The translations under genes were made by a program, and so were the position numbers. The notes beneath the pieces were generated by a model. It was not told the origin of the DNA. It did not search any database and saw only the letters and a program-made list of their open reading frames with translations. DNA of 64,000 nt from Costus lasius (taxonomy: Eukaryota; Streptophyta; Magnoliopsida; Zingiberales; Costaceae): contig CM050448.1 of NCBI GenBank assembly GCA_027563935.2, positions 126,523,690 through 126,587,689 of the forward strand. The letters are read 5' to 3'. Every line of letters starts with the position of its first letter. Positions within the stretch are counted from its first letter, which is position 1. This document shows positions 23,740-35,519 of the stretch, piece after piece.

Positions 23740-24915
23740 TGAGGACATACAAATCTATGATATATCGTGACTCATTTCTGTTATTATTATGGAATAAAAT
23801 GCCCACTTTGTCTCATTTAATTGCTTAAATGCTTCATATTCTCTAGAGTCTTCACTTTTCCTTTGTTTTATTGAAATATAGATATTTTGCCTCAAATTGG
23901 TGGAATTTGGAAGATCTGAAGATATGAGACGATTCCTCATGATGAGACGAAGCTACACGAGAAATTTCAGCCCAATCGGAGTCTTCTACAGGATGCACGG
24001 TCGTGGGTGTGTACCCATGCACGGCCGTGCATGATCTGACTATCTCAGGCTTCACCGAGTCATACACGAGCATGGCCGTGCATCCATGCACGACCGTGAA
24101 GAGTAAGTTTTCCAGCCACCGAGCCGTACACGGGCATGGCCGTGTATCATCTCGCGAACTGCACGACAGGCGCCCGATTTTTCGCCCATAACTTTCTATT
24201 CTGGAAGTGGAATTTGTAAAAATTTTGTGGAGACCTTCCTAACTTAGCTACGCACGTTTTAGGACTGGAATCACCAGATTTGATCAAGCGGTTGAGGAGA
24301 ACGAGGCGAAACGACAAGACCTAGGGCTTTTAGGGCGATTTTCTGAGCGACAACACTGTTCCGGTGCGATTCTTCCTTCGTTCCGATGTGGATCTTCGTG
24401 CTGGACCTTATTCCATCAAGGATCTACCCTTCCCTTTGGTTTGAATCAACTTTTATGAGAGATTTTGTGTATTTCACGATGTATATGATAGCTTAACTCT
24501 CTTTTCGGGGTTTTGGGCGTAGCCCATTGTATGATGTTGAATATTATGACTTGATCTATACATTTCTCTTATTTATCTTTGTTCTTATTCATGCCTAGGA
24601 AGTTTTCATTCATGTTTATGTACTGGTCATATGTATGCATGCTTTAGATGTTGTGGGATGGACTGAGAGGTGAACCACAATCATCGGAATCCCTTAGACT
24701 GGATTGGTGATTTCGTTTGGCGAGAGCACTCGAAATCACCCGAGGAACCCTAATCCTTCATAGAACCCATTGGGTCCACTTAACCCGGTAAGCCACGAGA
24801 GTAGGAGACTTGGGTTAAGTCGGACACCAGACCGTGTCATGAGAGGGAGCGTGTCTGTACCCTAGGAAGGATTACCTTAAGAACAAAGGTAAAACTATAA
24901 TTAAAATATCAAGCT
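23740..24915 (+). repeat. Athila 5' LTR, truncated at its 3' end
   Basis: It starts TGAGGACATAC and matches 30461-31655 closely to AAAATATCAAGCT, where the match stops. The last 260-odd bases of the LTR and the primer-binding site are missing. It contains several GCACGGCCGTGCAT-type palindromes around 24000-24150. Confidence 0.88.
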
Positions 24916-25082
24916 GGACTAGGTTGCCAATATTAACACGATCAAAAGATTGATAGACTAGGTTTAGTTAGATTTTATTTACTTTTTATTCTATCTATTT
25001 TCTGTTTATTTACTTTTTGTTTTTAGTTGTAGTTTTTATTTGGTGCGGTGCTACTAATCTCTTTTGTTCAAGGTACTTGTTT

Positions 25083-27500
25083 ATGCCCAGGAATATTGTC
25101 AGAACAGGAGAACTAGTACCTGGAGATCCGAAGATAGAGCGTACTTTCCGTTTGGTCAGAAGAAATTTGAAAAGATTAAAGCTTGAAGGGAAATTTTCTG
25201 ACAGTCAAACAATAGAAGCCAACCGCTCTTTAAAAGACTTTGCAGCACCCACCATCTCTGGTGTGCACTCGAGCATATCGCAGTCTGCCATCGAAGCTAA
25301 CAACTTCGAGATCAAGCCGTCACTTGTACAAATGGTGCAACAGAATCAATTCAGTGGAGCAGTCACTGATGATCCTAATCTTCATTTATCTATCTTTTTA
25401 GAATGCTGCGACACTCTGAAAATTAACGGTGCTCATCATGATGCTATTAAACTAAGGCTCTTCCCTTTCTCTCTCAGGGATCGAGCTAGGGCGTGGTTGC
25501 AGTCCTTACCACAAGCATCTATCACAACGTGGAAACAATTATCTCAGGCTTTTCTGTCAAAGTATTTCCCACTAAGCAAAACAGCCCAGCTCAGGAATCA
25601 AATCACCAATTTTGCCCAACGAGAAGGAGAGTCCCTTTATGAAGCATGAGATCGGTTCAAGGAACTACTGAGGATGTGCCCGCACCATGGTCTACAGAAA
25701 TGGATGATCATTCACACCTTCTACAGTGGATTGCTATACCAGACCAGACTTTCTGTAGATGCTGCTGTTGGTGGGGCGTTAATGAACAAGAACTATGATG
25801 ATGCGATAGAATTCATTGAAGACATGACCCTCAACCATTATCAGTGGTCAGGAGAGAGGAGCCAACCAATTCGAAGTTCAGGAAAATTTGATATGAATGT
25901 GATTAACTCCCTAGTAGCCAAAGTAAATTCACTTTCTTCTGAATTTGACTCTATAAATGTTTCTACTTCTAATTCTATGACCTGTGATGTTTGTGGAGTG
26001 ACAGAACATTCCTCTGATGATTGCCATATCTTGAGCACTCCCTCTGAACATGTCAACGCTATTGGAAATTTCAGGAATCAGAACGACCCTTAATCGAACA
26101 CATACAATCCAGAATTGAGAAATCATCCCAATTTCTCCTACAGGTTAAACCAAGGGCAAGTTCCTCCTGCAAATTTTTCTAATCAAAATTTCTCTTCTAA
26201 TTTCAGGCCTCCTCCTGGAATACAACATTCATCTACGAATCAAAGACAACAAGATTCTTCACAGAAATCTAGGCTAGAGTCAATGTTGGAAAATTTCATG
26301 GCAACTCAAATGAAGCACAATGACTTTGTGAGTGAGCAGATTCGCCAGCTGAACATGAAAGTGGACTCTGTCTCCACTCACTCAAAAATGATGGAAAGCC
26401 GGATCACAGAGCTGGACCAGCGAACTAGTTCGTTGTCAAGACACCCAGGAATGCTTCCAGCTCAACCTGAAGCAAATCCGAGAGATCAGTGCAACGCCAT
26501 CACAACGAGTAGTAGTGAGCGATCAGAGGAATCTGAAACCGAACACGTGAGGGATGAAGGGAAAAAATATGAAAGCTAGGAAGAGGAGCCTCATCATGAG
26601 ACTCTTGACGCACTCGGCGCTGAAACAATAATGGTGGTTGCTGAAGACTCAACAGATTCCGCATGTAACCAGCCACCTCTCAAAATTGAGGATCCTGGTA
26701 GTTTTGATATACCATGCACGATCGGCAACATTTCACTCAACCGAACACTCTTAGATTTGGGTTCTGGGGTCAGCATCATGTCATTCGTCACCTTTAAGAA
26801 GTTAAACTTAGGACATCTCAAATCAACATCTCAGGTTCTCCAGTTCGCAAACAGCTCTAGACTTCACCCGCTCGGGATCGCTGAGAATGTACCATTGCAA
26901 TTTAAAGGATTCTCTATCCCGGTAGACTTTATGATTCTAGATATGGACGAAAACTCCATCTTTCCTCTTATTTTGGGCAGACCATTCCTTGCCGCTGTCA
27001 AAACCGTAATTGATGTCCCGCACAGAATAATGACGTTCAGCATTTATGGACATAATATATCATTCAATCTTCCTATTATTAACAACAAATTCTATTTTTC
27101 AGGTTCCAGGGAGAGCAGAGCGATGGTGAAGGACAGTACTGCACAGTCAAGAAGCAAGCTGGAGCTCCTCCCAAAAACTTTTCCTGAACATTTTGAGGAT
27201 AAGCCCAACAATTCGATTGGTCTAAGAGGAGACAAGATGGATGCTATGACATTTCAAGTTGAAGATGCCATGGGAGTTAATTTGAAGAAGAAAACATTGG
27301 GATTGTTTGGAGATGAAACTTTAATTGACTTCGCGAAGGCTTATGTGTTTTACTACTCTGTTATTCCATGTTCTGTCAAGACAGTTAAAGAGGAACTTCT
27401 ATATCTCCTGCTTATTTTAATAGGTGCAATTCGTGGGCGACAACGAAAACAGAGGCTCCATGCCACCTACTTCGCCTCTGCCGCACCAGATCCACCATGA
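25083..27500 (+). pseudogene. Athila gag-protease polyprotein with three stops
   Basis: One continuous frame starts MPRNIVRTGELVPGD and is interrupted by TGA at 25647, TAA at 26091 and TAG at 26577. The gag (retrotransposon gag family) has LHLSIFLECCDTLK, LRLFPFSLRDRARAWL and FLSKYFP blocks. The protease follows with PGSFDIPCTIGN, the DLGSG active site and ILGRPFLAA. The first stop replaces the family Trp in EA-W-DRF. The frame ends shortly after the protease where reverse transcriptase should begin. Gag would form the particle and the protease would cut the polyprotein. Confidence 0.9.
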
Positions 27501-27540
27501 ACATCATGATGGTCAAGCTAGTGACCTTAAAGAAGCACTT

Positions 27541-27558
27541 GTTGGGAGGCAACCCAAC
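27541..27558 (+). promoter_or_regulatory. Post-pol hairpin motif GTTGGGAGGCAACCCAAC
   Basis: A 6-bp perfect stem with a 6-base loop, preceded by AAAGAAGCACTT. I know this motif as a conserved feature downstream of pol in Athila-type and related elements. Its role is not established. It shows that the 3' part of the element is present although pol is not. Confidence 0.5.
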
Positions 27559-28383
27559 CTCTTATTCACTCTCTTACTTTCTTATTTATTTTCATCATTT
27601 AGACAGTGTTGTTTTTCAGTTTTTCTTTCATATCTATGCTCTCTAAGCTGTATCATGCTGATGGAATTTTTTTCTGAATTTTTCAGGAATCACCGAGCCA
27701 TGCACGGTCGTACCCGTGCACAATTTGGTCAACTCTCCTACATACATGGCCGGGAGCTGCATGGGCAAGGGTGTGAAGGCGCACACGACCGTGACGCGTA
27801 ACAAGCTCCGCACCCGCCTTTCACCGAGACGTACACAGGCATGTACACGGTCGTGCATCGTAAGTGAACTCAGATGTGTTCTTCGGCCGAGCGTTGCACG
27901 GGCTGAGCCATGTATCGATACATGGCCGTGCACGACATTTTATAAAAAGAGACGCCTGCACACCCGCGTACACACCCGTGTATGCAACCCTAGCGCCGCC
28001 GCCGCCATCCAGATAGGCCACCTCCGGTGCCCGATCAACCTCCGGCGACCTTCCATCGTCTTCCCCATCCTCCAGCGACTCTTTCCCCCAACTTTTCGGC
28101 GTTGATCTGCATCTTCCGCCACCGTTCGTTGCTGCACTAATTCCGGTCGCCGCCTGTGACTCCGCCGCCACCGACCTTCCTCCTTCGACTCCAGCGCCTC
28201 TGAAGCTTCCTCTACAACACCAGCTACCTTCCCGTCGCCTTCCTACACCTCCAGGATGTCCCAACGCAAACAGGTCACTTCCAAACACCGAGCCTCCTCT
28301 TCCAGTGCCGCCGCCGTCCAACAGCCACCGCTTGCTGCTCTCCAACTCCCTATGGAATCATCTGCAGAGATCCTGAGTAGCTT

Positions 28384-29325
28384 GCCAAACTCACCACCCT
28401 CTCACGCCGTCCAGTGGTGACCACACGATTCTTGGATCATGCTACGCTGAACACTCTGGGATTCTACGAGGATGTGCAATGGCTCTTTCAACGTGTGGGT
28501 TGGGACCAATTCTTCACTATCTGCTACCCCACCTACATCCCCATTGTACTAGAATTCCTATCCTCCATGGAGTTTCATGCTAGCATCCACACTGACGATG
28601 ATGATGGCAGCCTATCCTTCCGGCTCAACAATACCGAATTTGTGTTTACACTGACAGAGCTGAATTCTATCTATGGATTTCCTATAGATGGGACGAGACT
28701 CACACCAACTGAATTTAAAGCAAGCAACTTTTGGGCTGACTTGACCGATTTCCGACCTTTTGATACCAGGACAGCTAGAGCCACCTGCCTGAGGAACCCC
28801 GTGGTGAAATATGTGCACCGTGTCTTGGCACATACTATTTTCGGCCGAGGAGAGTCTGACGGTCTTGTTCGAGCATCTGAGCTTCAGTTCCTATGGGCGA
28901 TGCTGCATGGGGTCCGCCTCAACACTGCCTTTCACTTTTCCAAGCAACTCCAGAAAGTGTCGAGGGCACTGAAGGGTGCCATTGCTCTCGGGGGACTTCT
29001 TACCCCACTAGCTTTTGCAGTAGGAATCCATCCCTACCAGATGGAACAAGTCCGGGGAAACAGCCGACTTGATCTTGATTCCTGCATCTCCATGCGGATG
29101 ATAATCAAAGAGAGAATTCTACAGTCTAGTCTTCCCCGGAAGCGATGTCAAGCTACCACTGTCAAATCCCGCGCGCACCACAGTCCGCGAGCAACAAAAC
29201 TGGAGATTGAGGCAGTCGAGGATCAGGACGTGCCCCTTGCGACTGAGCCTCCACCCCCTTTGCAGCGACCTTCTACCCAGCTTGACCGCATAGAGACTAT
29301 GATCCGCTTTGTCCGAGACGCCTAG
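28384..29325 (+). pseudogene. Athila ORF1-type (env-position) protein
   Basis: The frame matches the Athila ORF-1 protein family (PF03078), which sits where an envelope gene would lie and whose function is unknown. Visible blocks are RRPVVTTRFLDH, TLGFYEDVQWLFQRVGW, YPTYIPIVLEFLSS, SFRLNNTEFVFTL, LNSIYGFP and FGRGESDG...ELQFLWAML. A TAG at 29323 interrupts the same frame, which continues about 60 residues as a possible coiled coil. An in-frame TAG also lies just upstream of the block, and the ATG at 28256 is in a different frame. I see no signal peptide or convincing membrane anchor. Confidence 0.82.
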
Positions 29326-30071
29326 CAAGAGACTCACCTGTTCGTCGATGCAGGGAATGACCGGATTCAAAATCTTGAGACTGAGGTTGAGCGCCAAGGA
29401 CGAGTACAGTCCTCTATATTAGAGTCTGTGCATGACCTTCAGGCGAGACTTCGTTGGCGCTGGGATGAGCATCATCAGTTTCACCGATCACTTGGTCAGC
29501 TTTCTGTTTTTCCAGTAGTTTACCTTCGTTGTAGTTGTTTATTTTCTTTAGTCAACTCTTGCTAGTTTTAAGTTTGTCACTTCTATTTCTTGCATGCTTT
29601 GTTAGTTAGTTGTATCAACATCTTTAGTATCTTGCCTAAACCCTACTTTTCTACATGCTATTTGCTTTGTCTTACGGAATTGCATTGTTCTAAGATTACT
29701 TGATTGTTTGGGATGAGAATCTCGACTTTTATTTGCCAACGATCTATAATGGTTCTGGTTGCACATACGATTCTTTAGTTTAATATAGTTGATTGATTTA
29801 ATTAACCCAATTCATTGTTGGTACGATCTTGCAGAGTGCGCTTATTATTATACCTTATCCTTGACATATATCTTAGGTGTAGTGATTGATTGAATCTTGC
29901 TTCATAACTCTACTTCATTTGTGTACCTTGTCATGAGAATCAGAAATAATAATAGTGGTACCGAAGTGTTCTTGTACACTGCATATTGTACTTCCACTTA
30001 GCACTATTCATAGCACTACAACAGAAGTAGAGACAGTGGTACCGAAGTGGTACCGAAGCAAAGCTTGGCAC

Positions 30072-30075
<4 letters not shown>

Positions 30076-30111
<36 letters not shown>
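30076..30111. repeat. (TA)n microsatellite
   Basis: About 17 uninterrupted TA units inside the Athila 3' internal region. Confidence 0.98.
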
Positions 30112-30114
<3 letters not shown>

Positions 30115-30427
30115 AAAAAAAGGCACCACATAGAGACTATGTGGTACTGATGCTATCTTTCCCATGACTTAATGCACAATCACCCCCCGTTTGAATGCTT
30201 GATCAATCATATCATTCATGTGAAATGTATTGTAAAGGTTTTTGGTAAAGTAACTTTGCATACTCTAATATAGATTGCATTCATGATAATTGGTTTAATT
30301 TGCTTTCCATACTGCATTACAACCCGAAGACTTGTTGTGATTAACCTACAACCTAAATAGACCACTTTAAGCTAATTGAGATTCCCTACTCCATGTCATC
30401 ACTGTGTTCTAGACAATTCAATTGCTT

Positions 30428-30460
30428 GAGGACAAGCAAAACTTTAAGTACGATGTATTT
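30428..30460 (+). other. Athila polypurine tract region
   Basis: GAGGACAAGCAAAACTTTAAG immediately precedes the 3' LTR. It matches the GGACAAGCAA...TTTAAG tract typical of Athila elements. Confidence 0.65.
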
Positions 30461-31838
30461 TGATGACATGCAAATATATGATATATCGTGACTCATTTCT
30501 GTTATTATTTTGGAATAAAATGCACACTTTGTCTCATTTAATTGCTTAAATGCTTCATATTCTTTAGAATCTTCACTTTTTCTTTGTTTAATTGAAATGT
30601 AGGTATTTTGCCTCAAAATTGGTAGAATTTAGAAGATTTGAAGATATGAGACGATTCCTCATGATGAGACGGAGCTACACGAAAAATTTCAGCCCAATCA
30701 GAGTCTTCTACAGGATGCACGATCATGGGTGTGTACCCATGCACGACCGTGCATGATCTGACTATCCCAGGCTTCACCGAGCCGTACACGGGCATGACCG
30801 TACATCCATGCACGGCCGTGAACAGTAAGTTTTCTGGCCACCGAGTAATACACGGGCATGGCCGTGCATGGATGCACGGCCGTGTATTGTCTCGCGAACT
30901 GCACGACAGGCGCCCAGTTTTTCGCCCATAACTTTCTATTCTGGAAGCGGAATTTGCAAAAATTTTGTGGAGACCTTCCTAACTTAGCTACACACGTTTT
31001 GGGACCAGAATCACAGGATTTGATCAAGCGGTTGAGGAGAATGAGGTGAAACGGCGAGACCTAGGGCTTTTAGGGCAATTTTCTGGGCGACAACACTGTT
31101 CTGACGCGATTCTTCCTTCGTTCTGACGTGGATCTTCGTGTTGGACCTTCTTCCATCAAGGATCTACCCTTCCCTTCGGTTTGAATCAACTTTTATGAGA
31201 GATTTTATGTATTTCACGATGTATATGATAGCTTAACTCTCTTTTCGGGGTTTTGGGCGTAGCCCATTGTAAGATATTGAATATTATGACTTGATCTATA
31301 TATTTCTCTTATTTATCTTTGTTCTTATTCATGCCTAGGAAGTTTTCATTCATGTTTATGTACTGGCCATATGTATACATGTTTTAGATGTTGTGGGATG
31401 GACTGAGAGGTGAACCACAATCATCGAAATCCCTTAGACTGGACTGGTGATTTCGTTTGACGAGAGCACTCGAAATCACCCGAGAAACCCTAATCCTTCA
31501 TAGAACCCATTGGGTCCACTTAACCCGGTAAGCCACGAGAGTAGGAGACTTGGGTTAAGTCGGACACCAGACCGTGTCCTGAGAGGGAGCGTGTCTGTAC
31601 CATAGGAAGGATTACCTTGAGAACACAGGTAAAACTATAATTAAAATATCAAGCTTTAATATTTCTTCATACTTCAGTGTGGTGAAACCCAATACCCCGA
31701 ACTTCTCTCATAAGTTTAAAACCTCGTTAGCTTTGCTCTCTGTTCTGCTTGCTCTAGATTAGCTTTAGTTTACTTTCCTGCATTAGAATTTAGTAACATT
31801 CCCATACATATTTGCTTGCCTAGCTATAGATTGACTGA
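30461..31838 (+). repeat. Athila 3' LTR, main part
   Basis: It begins TGATGACATGC and corresponds to the 5' LTR up to 31655, then continues with LTR sequence missing from the 5' copy. It is broken at ACTGA by a nested solo LTR and resumes at 33876 to end at 33956 (GACAACA). The joined length, about 1.46 kb, equals other Athila LTRs in the window. Confidence 0.85.
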
Positions 31839-33870
31839 TGATAGCACCCATCGGTATAGGTAGGTGTTACCCGCAAGTGCACGGGTCTATCGAAGTAATA
31901 AAATATCGATCCCACAGGGACTAACTGGCAAGTACCGACAGATCTCGAAATGACTAGCTAGACGAAGTCGAAATTGGTGAAGTTTAAGATAACAAAATAA
32001 TTAAAAGTGTATGAATGTAAACTAAGGAAATCACACGAGAGGATTATAATGAGGAGATGTATCAGGATATGAGTTCACCACTTGACTCCTTATAGTTGAA
32101 TAGCCAAAATTTATTATTAATGTCCTATCAAGTTCAAGGGACTCAGCTTCCTTGTCACATAGGTAGCCTTCCCCACCAATAATCTCGTCCGCTTCTTCGA
32201 ACTAAATTACCAGTCCAATCCGTAAGGTTCTAACGTGTGGTCAAACGAGTGTCTTTCCACAACGTCCAAGGTTCTTATAATCCTTGCAAATACGTACAGA
32301 CCCGCAAGCGAGGTTTTACCCTTCTAGAGATGCTGAACCATACTTGAGGTGATTAAAGACTCAAACACCCCCCTCTCGGGTAGCGTAGGGATAACGTACA
32401 AACGGAATGGATAAACTCTTAACCAAGTGGGTCGGACGTGTGGTCGGACTGGGGTCTCTCCGACGCGTCTAAACTCCTACCGTTACATGAACGAGTACGA
32501 ATCTGCGAGCGAGTTTTCTCTTCCGGAGATCTGATTAACAAACCTCACTAAGGTGTTTCCCTAAGTGAGTACAGTCTAGCGGGGCAAGTTTGCTCCTCTA
32601 GATCCAATTAACAAACCTCGCCTTTGCAACTCAAGGCTCAAGCGCACCTTTTGGAATAATGCTCTCTTTAATCCTCCAAGTAAGTACAGTCATGCAAGCA
32701 AGTAAACTTCTAGAAAAGTTGATTTACAAACCTCACTCGAGGGTTTAAAAGTCGAACATATTCCTCCGGGTACACAGGCAAAGCATGCACACTAGGTCAA
32801 GCAAGGATTTTAGCAAGTAAATCTAACTATCACAACTAATAAATCGTCAAGAGCTAACCCCACATCCTGATTGGGTGTTTTGCCAAGCATGTTCATGGTA
32901 ACAGTGTGAACTACAATAGTAAACATCTCATACATGTGTAGGTTTATGCAGCGATTACAAATGGAAGGTAAGATCATATGATAGTTTGCTAAGGTTATAC
33001 AAATAGTGTAGCAAATTGAATGTAATTGCAAGATCTTCTTTACAAACTTTGTTTCTGAGGTGCTCATGCAAGAAGATCTTCAATAGATGCAGGTGCGCAG
33101 CCCCCTTCTCCCTGGTGTGGCTTTCTCTCAAGTGCAGCCCCCTCTCGTATGTGTTTCCTGCTCCGAATCCTCCGATCGATCCCCCCCTTTAATCCTCTCC
33201 TCCCGTTATCCTTTTATGCTTCTCCCTTTTGCGCTTTCTCCTCCTTCCCATACCTTGTCAAAAGTGTTCCAGCTGCTATCTTTGCTCAGCCGAAAGCTGA
33301 GCCTGCCGCCAGCCTCCATGCCCTGCAAAGCCTGCTCTTCTTGCTGTCTCCATGAAGTTCTCATTGCATGCACCGATTTCTCCTCTGAAAAGCTGCTCCG
33401 AGTTCCTTTGTCAACGGGGGAGAAAGGACCTGAGTGCCCCCCAGCTTCCCCTAGGGTTAGGTTGAAGAAAACAGGGTTAAAATCGCGGTTTCGAAACAGA
33501 CGGGTCCGCGATCTCGAGCGAGAATTTGGTCGTGACCCGGTCGTGATTTGACGATTTCAGCTCCAAGCATAGCTACGATCACGAGCATGAATTTGATCGG
33601 GACCCGATCGTGATTTCCAACAAAGACTTCAATGAATCCGAAAACTCCTGGTTAGGATCATCTTGAGTTAGGATGAGCTCCTCTGCTACCAAAGTGTCAG
33701 AATCTACCCTTTATGTGGTCAATTTGACCTGAAAACGTGAAAATACCGAAACAAGTGTAGATTCCATAAATGTATCCAAATATAGGCAATTGTAAGGCTT
33801 AAAGTCGTGAAATAAGCATGATTCCACAAGTAAAATGACACATGAAACTTTATATAAATCTGTGTCAACA
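31839..33870 (-). mobile_element. Nested solo LTR of a second Athila-like family, minus orientation
   Basis: On the minus strand it runs from TGTTGACACAG at 33870 to GGTGCTATCA at 31839. Perfect 5-bp direct repeats ACTGA flank it (31834-31838 and 33871-33875). It lies within the 3' LTR of the plus-strand Athila element, so it inserted later and then lost its body by LTR recombination. Short frames inside, such as 33087-33551, have no supporting features. Confidence 0.9.
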
Positions 33871-33875
33871 ACTGA

Positions 33876-33956
33876 TCAGTTAGTATTTGACCCCTAGTCC
33901 TCGTGGGATCGATACTTTTTATTACGCGATAGACCGTGCACTTGCAGTTGACAACA
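33876..33956 (+). repeat. Athila 3' LTR, terminal part
   Basis: It contains CCTCGTGGGATCGATAC and GTGCACTTGCAGTTGACAACA, homologous to the last 80 bp of the solo LTR at 2687-4177. It completes the interrupted LTR. Confidence 0.82.
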
Positions 33957-34828
33957 GGATGAGGCAAAGTGGTAGCAATATAATTAGTGTAGAGCTAGTC
34001 CAACTATGAGGTGAGATGCACTTTTGAGACCAATGGTAGAGGCACTAGCAATATCAAAAATAGGTTGGCGATAGCATTAAAGTATTATTGGTTCAATAGA
34101 GGCCATATAAATAGCAAGAAAATGAAAGACATGTATTATATTTCTCTAAGTATTTCAATAATTTAGGATTCGAAGGACTTGAAACTTAATCGTCAAGTTT
34201 ATTCAATTGAAACAAGTTAAAGATCCAACTAATTCAACAACCATTAAGTAACCATGCATGTTCCAAATCATTTGGGCAAATTTGGGTTATAGGATCAGTA
34301 AGATCCTTATATCCAGTATATGTTCCTATAACAACCTTGAAGGGAAGATGCAAATCAAAGAAGACCAATAAGATTTTCCTATTTATCATGGTGAATGGAT
34401 GATTGTCCATAATCTCTAAGAAGAGACAATCAAAGTATAGCATAATTGATCATATTAAATTTACTAGATCCGACATAAGATTATGTTAATCTCTTATAGC
34501 ATGGGATAGCCACATTATTAGATCTTTCGTTCTAGGTACAAAGTAAATTACCAAACAAATAACATCAATCATGCAAAAAACAGGTTAAAATATACAAATT
34601 GGTTGCAGAACCAGTATTCATTTTGGTATTTGGAATGAACTGTTTTTTTAGTATTTGTTTTTCTAGCTGTATTGGTTCGTGGTTTCCAATTGAGAGTATT
34701 TAAATAAAAATGAAACGTAAGTGGTCAAAGACTTAGTTTTAATTATTAGTACACTTCTATCAGTTTATTAATATCCCCATATAATATTCTATAGACATTA
34801 TATCAATACTGTAAAACTCAATAATTAC
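33957..34828. other. Intron DNA right of the Athila insertion
   Basis: AT-rich and non-coding, up to the next Prp16 exon. Confidence 0.5.
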
Positions 34829-34953
34829 CTCAGAACCTGCAGAGGCATTAAAATGTAGGCGATGTTTCCCTCCCTCAGAGGAATCACTTCTTTTGGAGGA
34901 TCCAGAGGCACGTATTGGTGTTGGAGATGGAGCTACATTGTCCAATGGAGAAG
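34829..34953 (-). pseudogene. PRP16: Prp16 exon: APSPTPIRASGSS
   Basis: The acceptor GCTACAG and donor GAG|GTAATT are present. It reads SPLDNVAPSPTPIRASGSS and ends in a Gly/Ser/His-rich stretch. The family Trp before Asp-Asn is Leu here. Phase 0 at the donor matches the exon at 12046-12143. Confidence 0.85.
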
Positions 34954-35067
34954 CTGTAGCACCAAGTCGTCATTTTCATAGCAAAGCATCTAATGACAGC
35001 CAAAATAAAGCTAGGAAGTGCTTGGAAAGAAAGTAGACACTACCAAAATATCTTCTATATCAATTAC

Positions 35068-35244
35068 CTTGAGAACGAGGTGTATAACCACCCAACCATG
35101 GAGACACCAGACGTGCATCAGGTGAGGCACCTGCTAGCATTGGTGAAGGTGAAGGTCTGTGTCTTTGAGACAGTAGGGGTATCTCGAGAACCTCGACGGA
35201 TGTGTCTTCCCATTCCCATCTCCCATCATACCAATATGATCTTA
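35068..35244 (-). pseudogene. PRP16: Prp16 exon: DGRWEWE...DARLVSPWLGG
   Basis: The acceptor TTTCAG and donor AAG|GTAATT are present. YDGRWEWEDT and HRPSPSPMLAGASPDARLVSPWLGG are strongly conserved family blocks. The exon as bounded does not join the preceding exon in phase. The stretch between the two blocks reads as family-like (PRRGSRDTPT) only in a neighbouring frame, pointing to small compensating indels. Confidence 0.87.
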
Positions 35245-35346
35245 CTGAAATCACAAATGGAAAGCCTTAGTGTAGCTGACATAAATAATCAAACAACAAT
35301 TATGTTTAAAGAGCAAACCATCATTTGAAAAAGGAAAAAGCCTTAC

Positions 35347-35519
35347 CTTGATGTATGTACATGCCGACTCCGTTTCCTGCTATAGTCTGTACTATGCCTG
35401 GATCTACCAGATTTATCTCGACTACCATGCTCACCCCTATTATTCTTTTGTTTCTCATTCCTCTCATAATTATCTGAACTGCAAGAATGTAAGCTCCGAG
35501 AGCCTCTTGAGGTAGAGAC
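35347..35519 (-). pseudogene. PRP16: Prp16 exon: Ser/Arg-rich region
   Basis: Open reading in one frame from a TTTCAAG acceptor to an AAG|GTAAGG donor. It is rich in Ser, Arg, Asp and Asn (NNRGEHGSRDKSGRSRHS, DYSRKRSR), as in the RS-like N-terminal region of plant Prp16. Confidence 0.75.

Larger units (their letters stand above)
23740..33956 (+). mobile_element. Athila-lineage Ty3/gypsy element lacking polymerase
   Basis: The order is a 5' LTR with its 3' end missing, gag, protease, the post-pol region, an Athila ORF1-type frame, a purine tract, and a 3' LTR split by a nested solo LTR. Reverse transcriptase, RNase H and integrase are absent between protease and the GTTGGGAGGCAACCCAAC motif. 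The primer site is also gone. No target duplication could be confirmed, fitting a rearranged left side. It lies inside the expanded Prp16 intron, opposite in direction to the copia element. Confidence 0.88.

Noticed and set aside
28384..29325. A cellular gene or a typical envelope glycoprotein
   Set aside because: The sequence blocks match the Athila ORF-1 family and the position fits. No signal peptide or membrane anchor is visible.
33087..33551. A 154-residue plus-strand frame
   Set aside because: It lies inside the nested solo LTR and has no family features.
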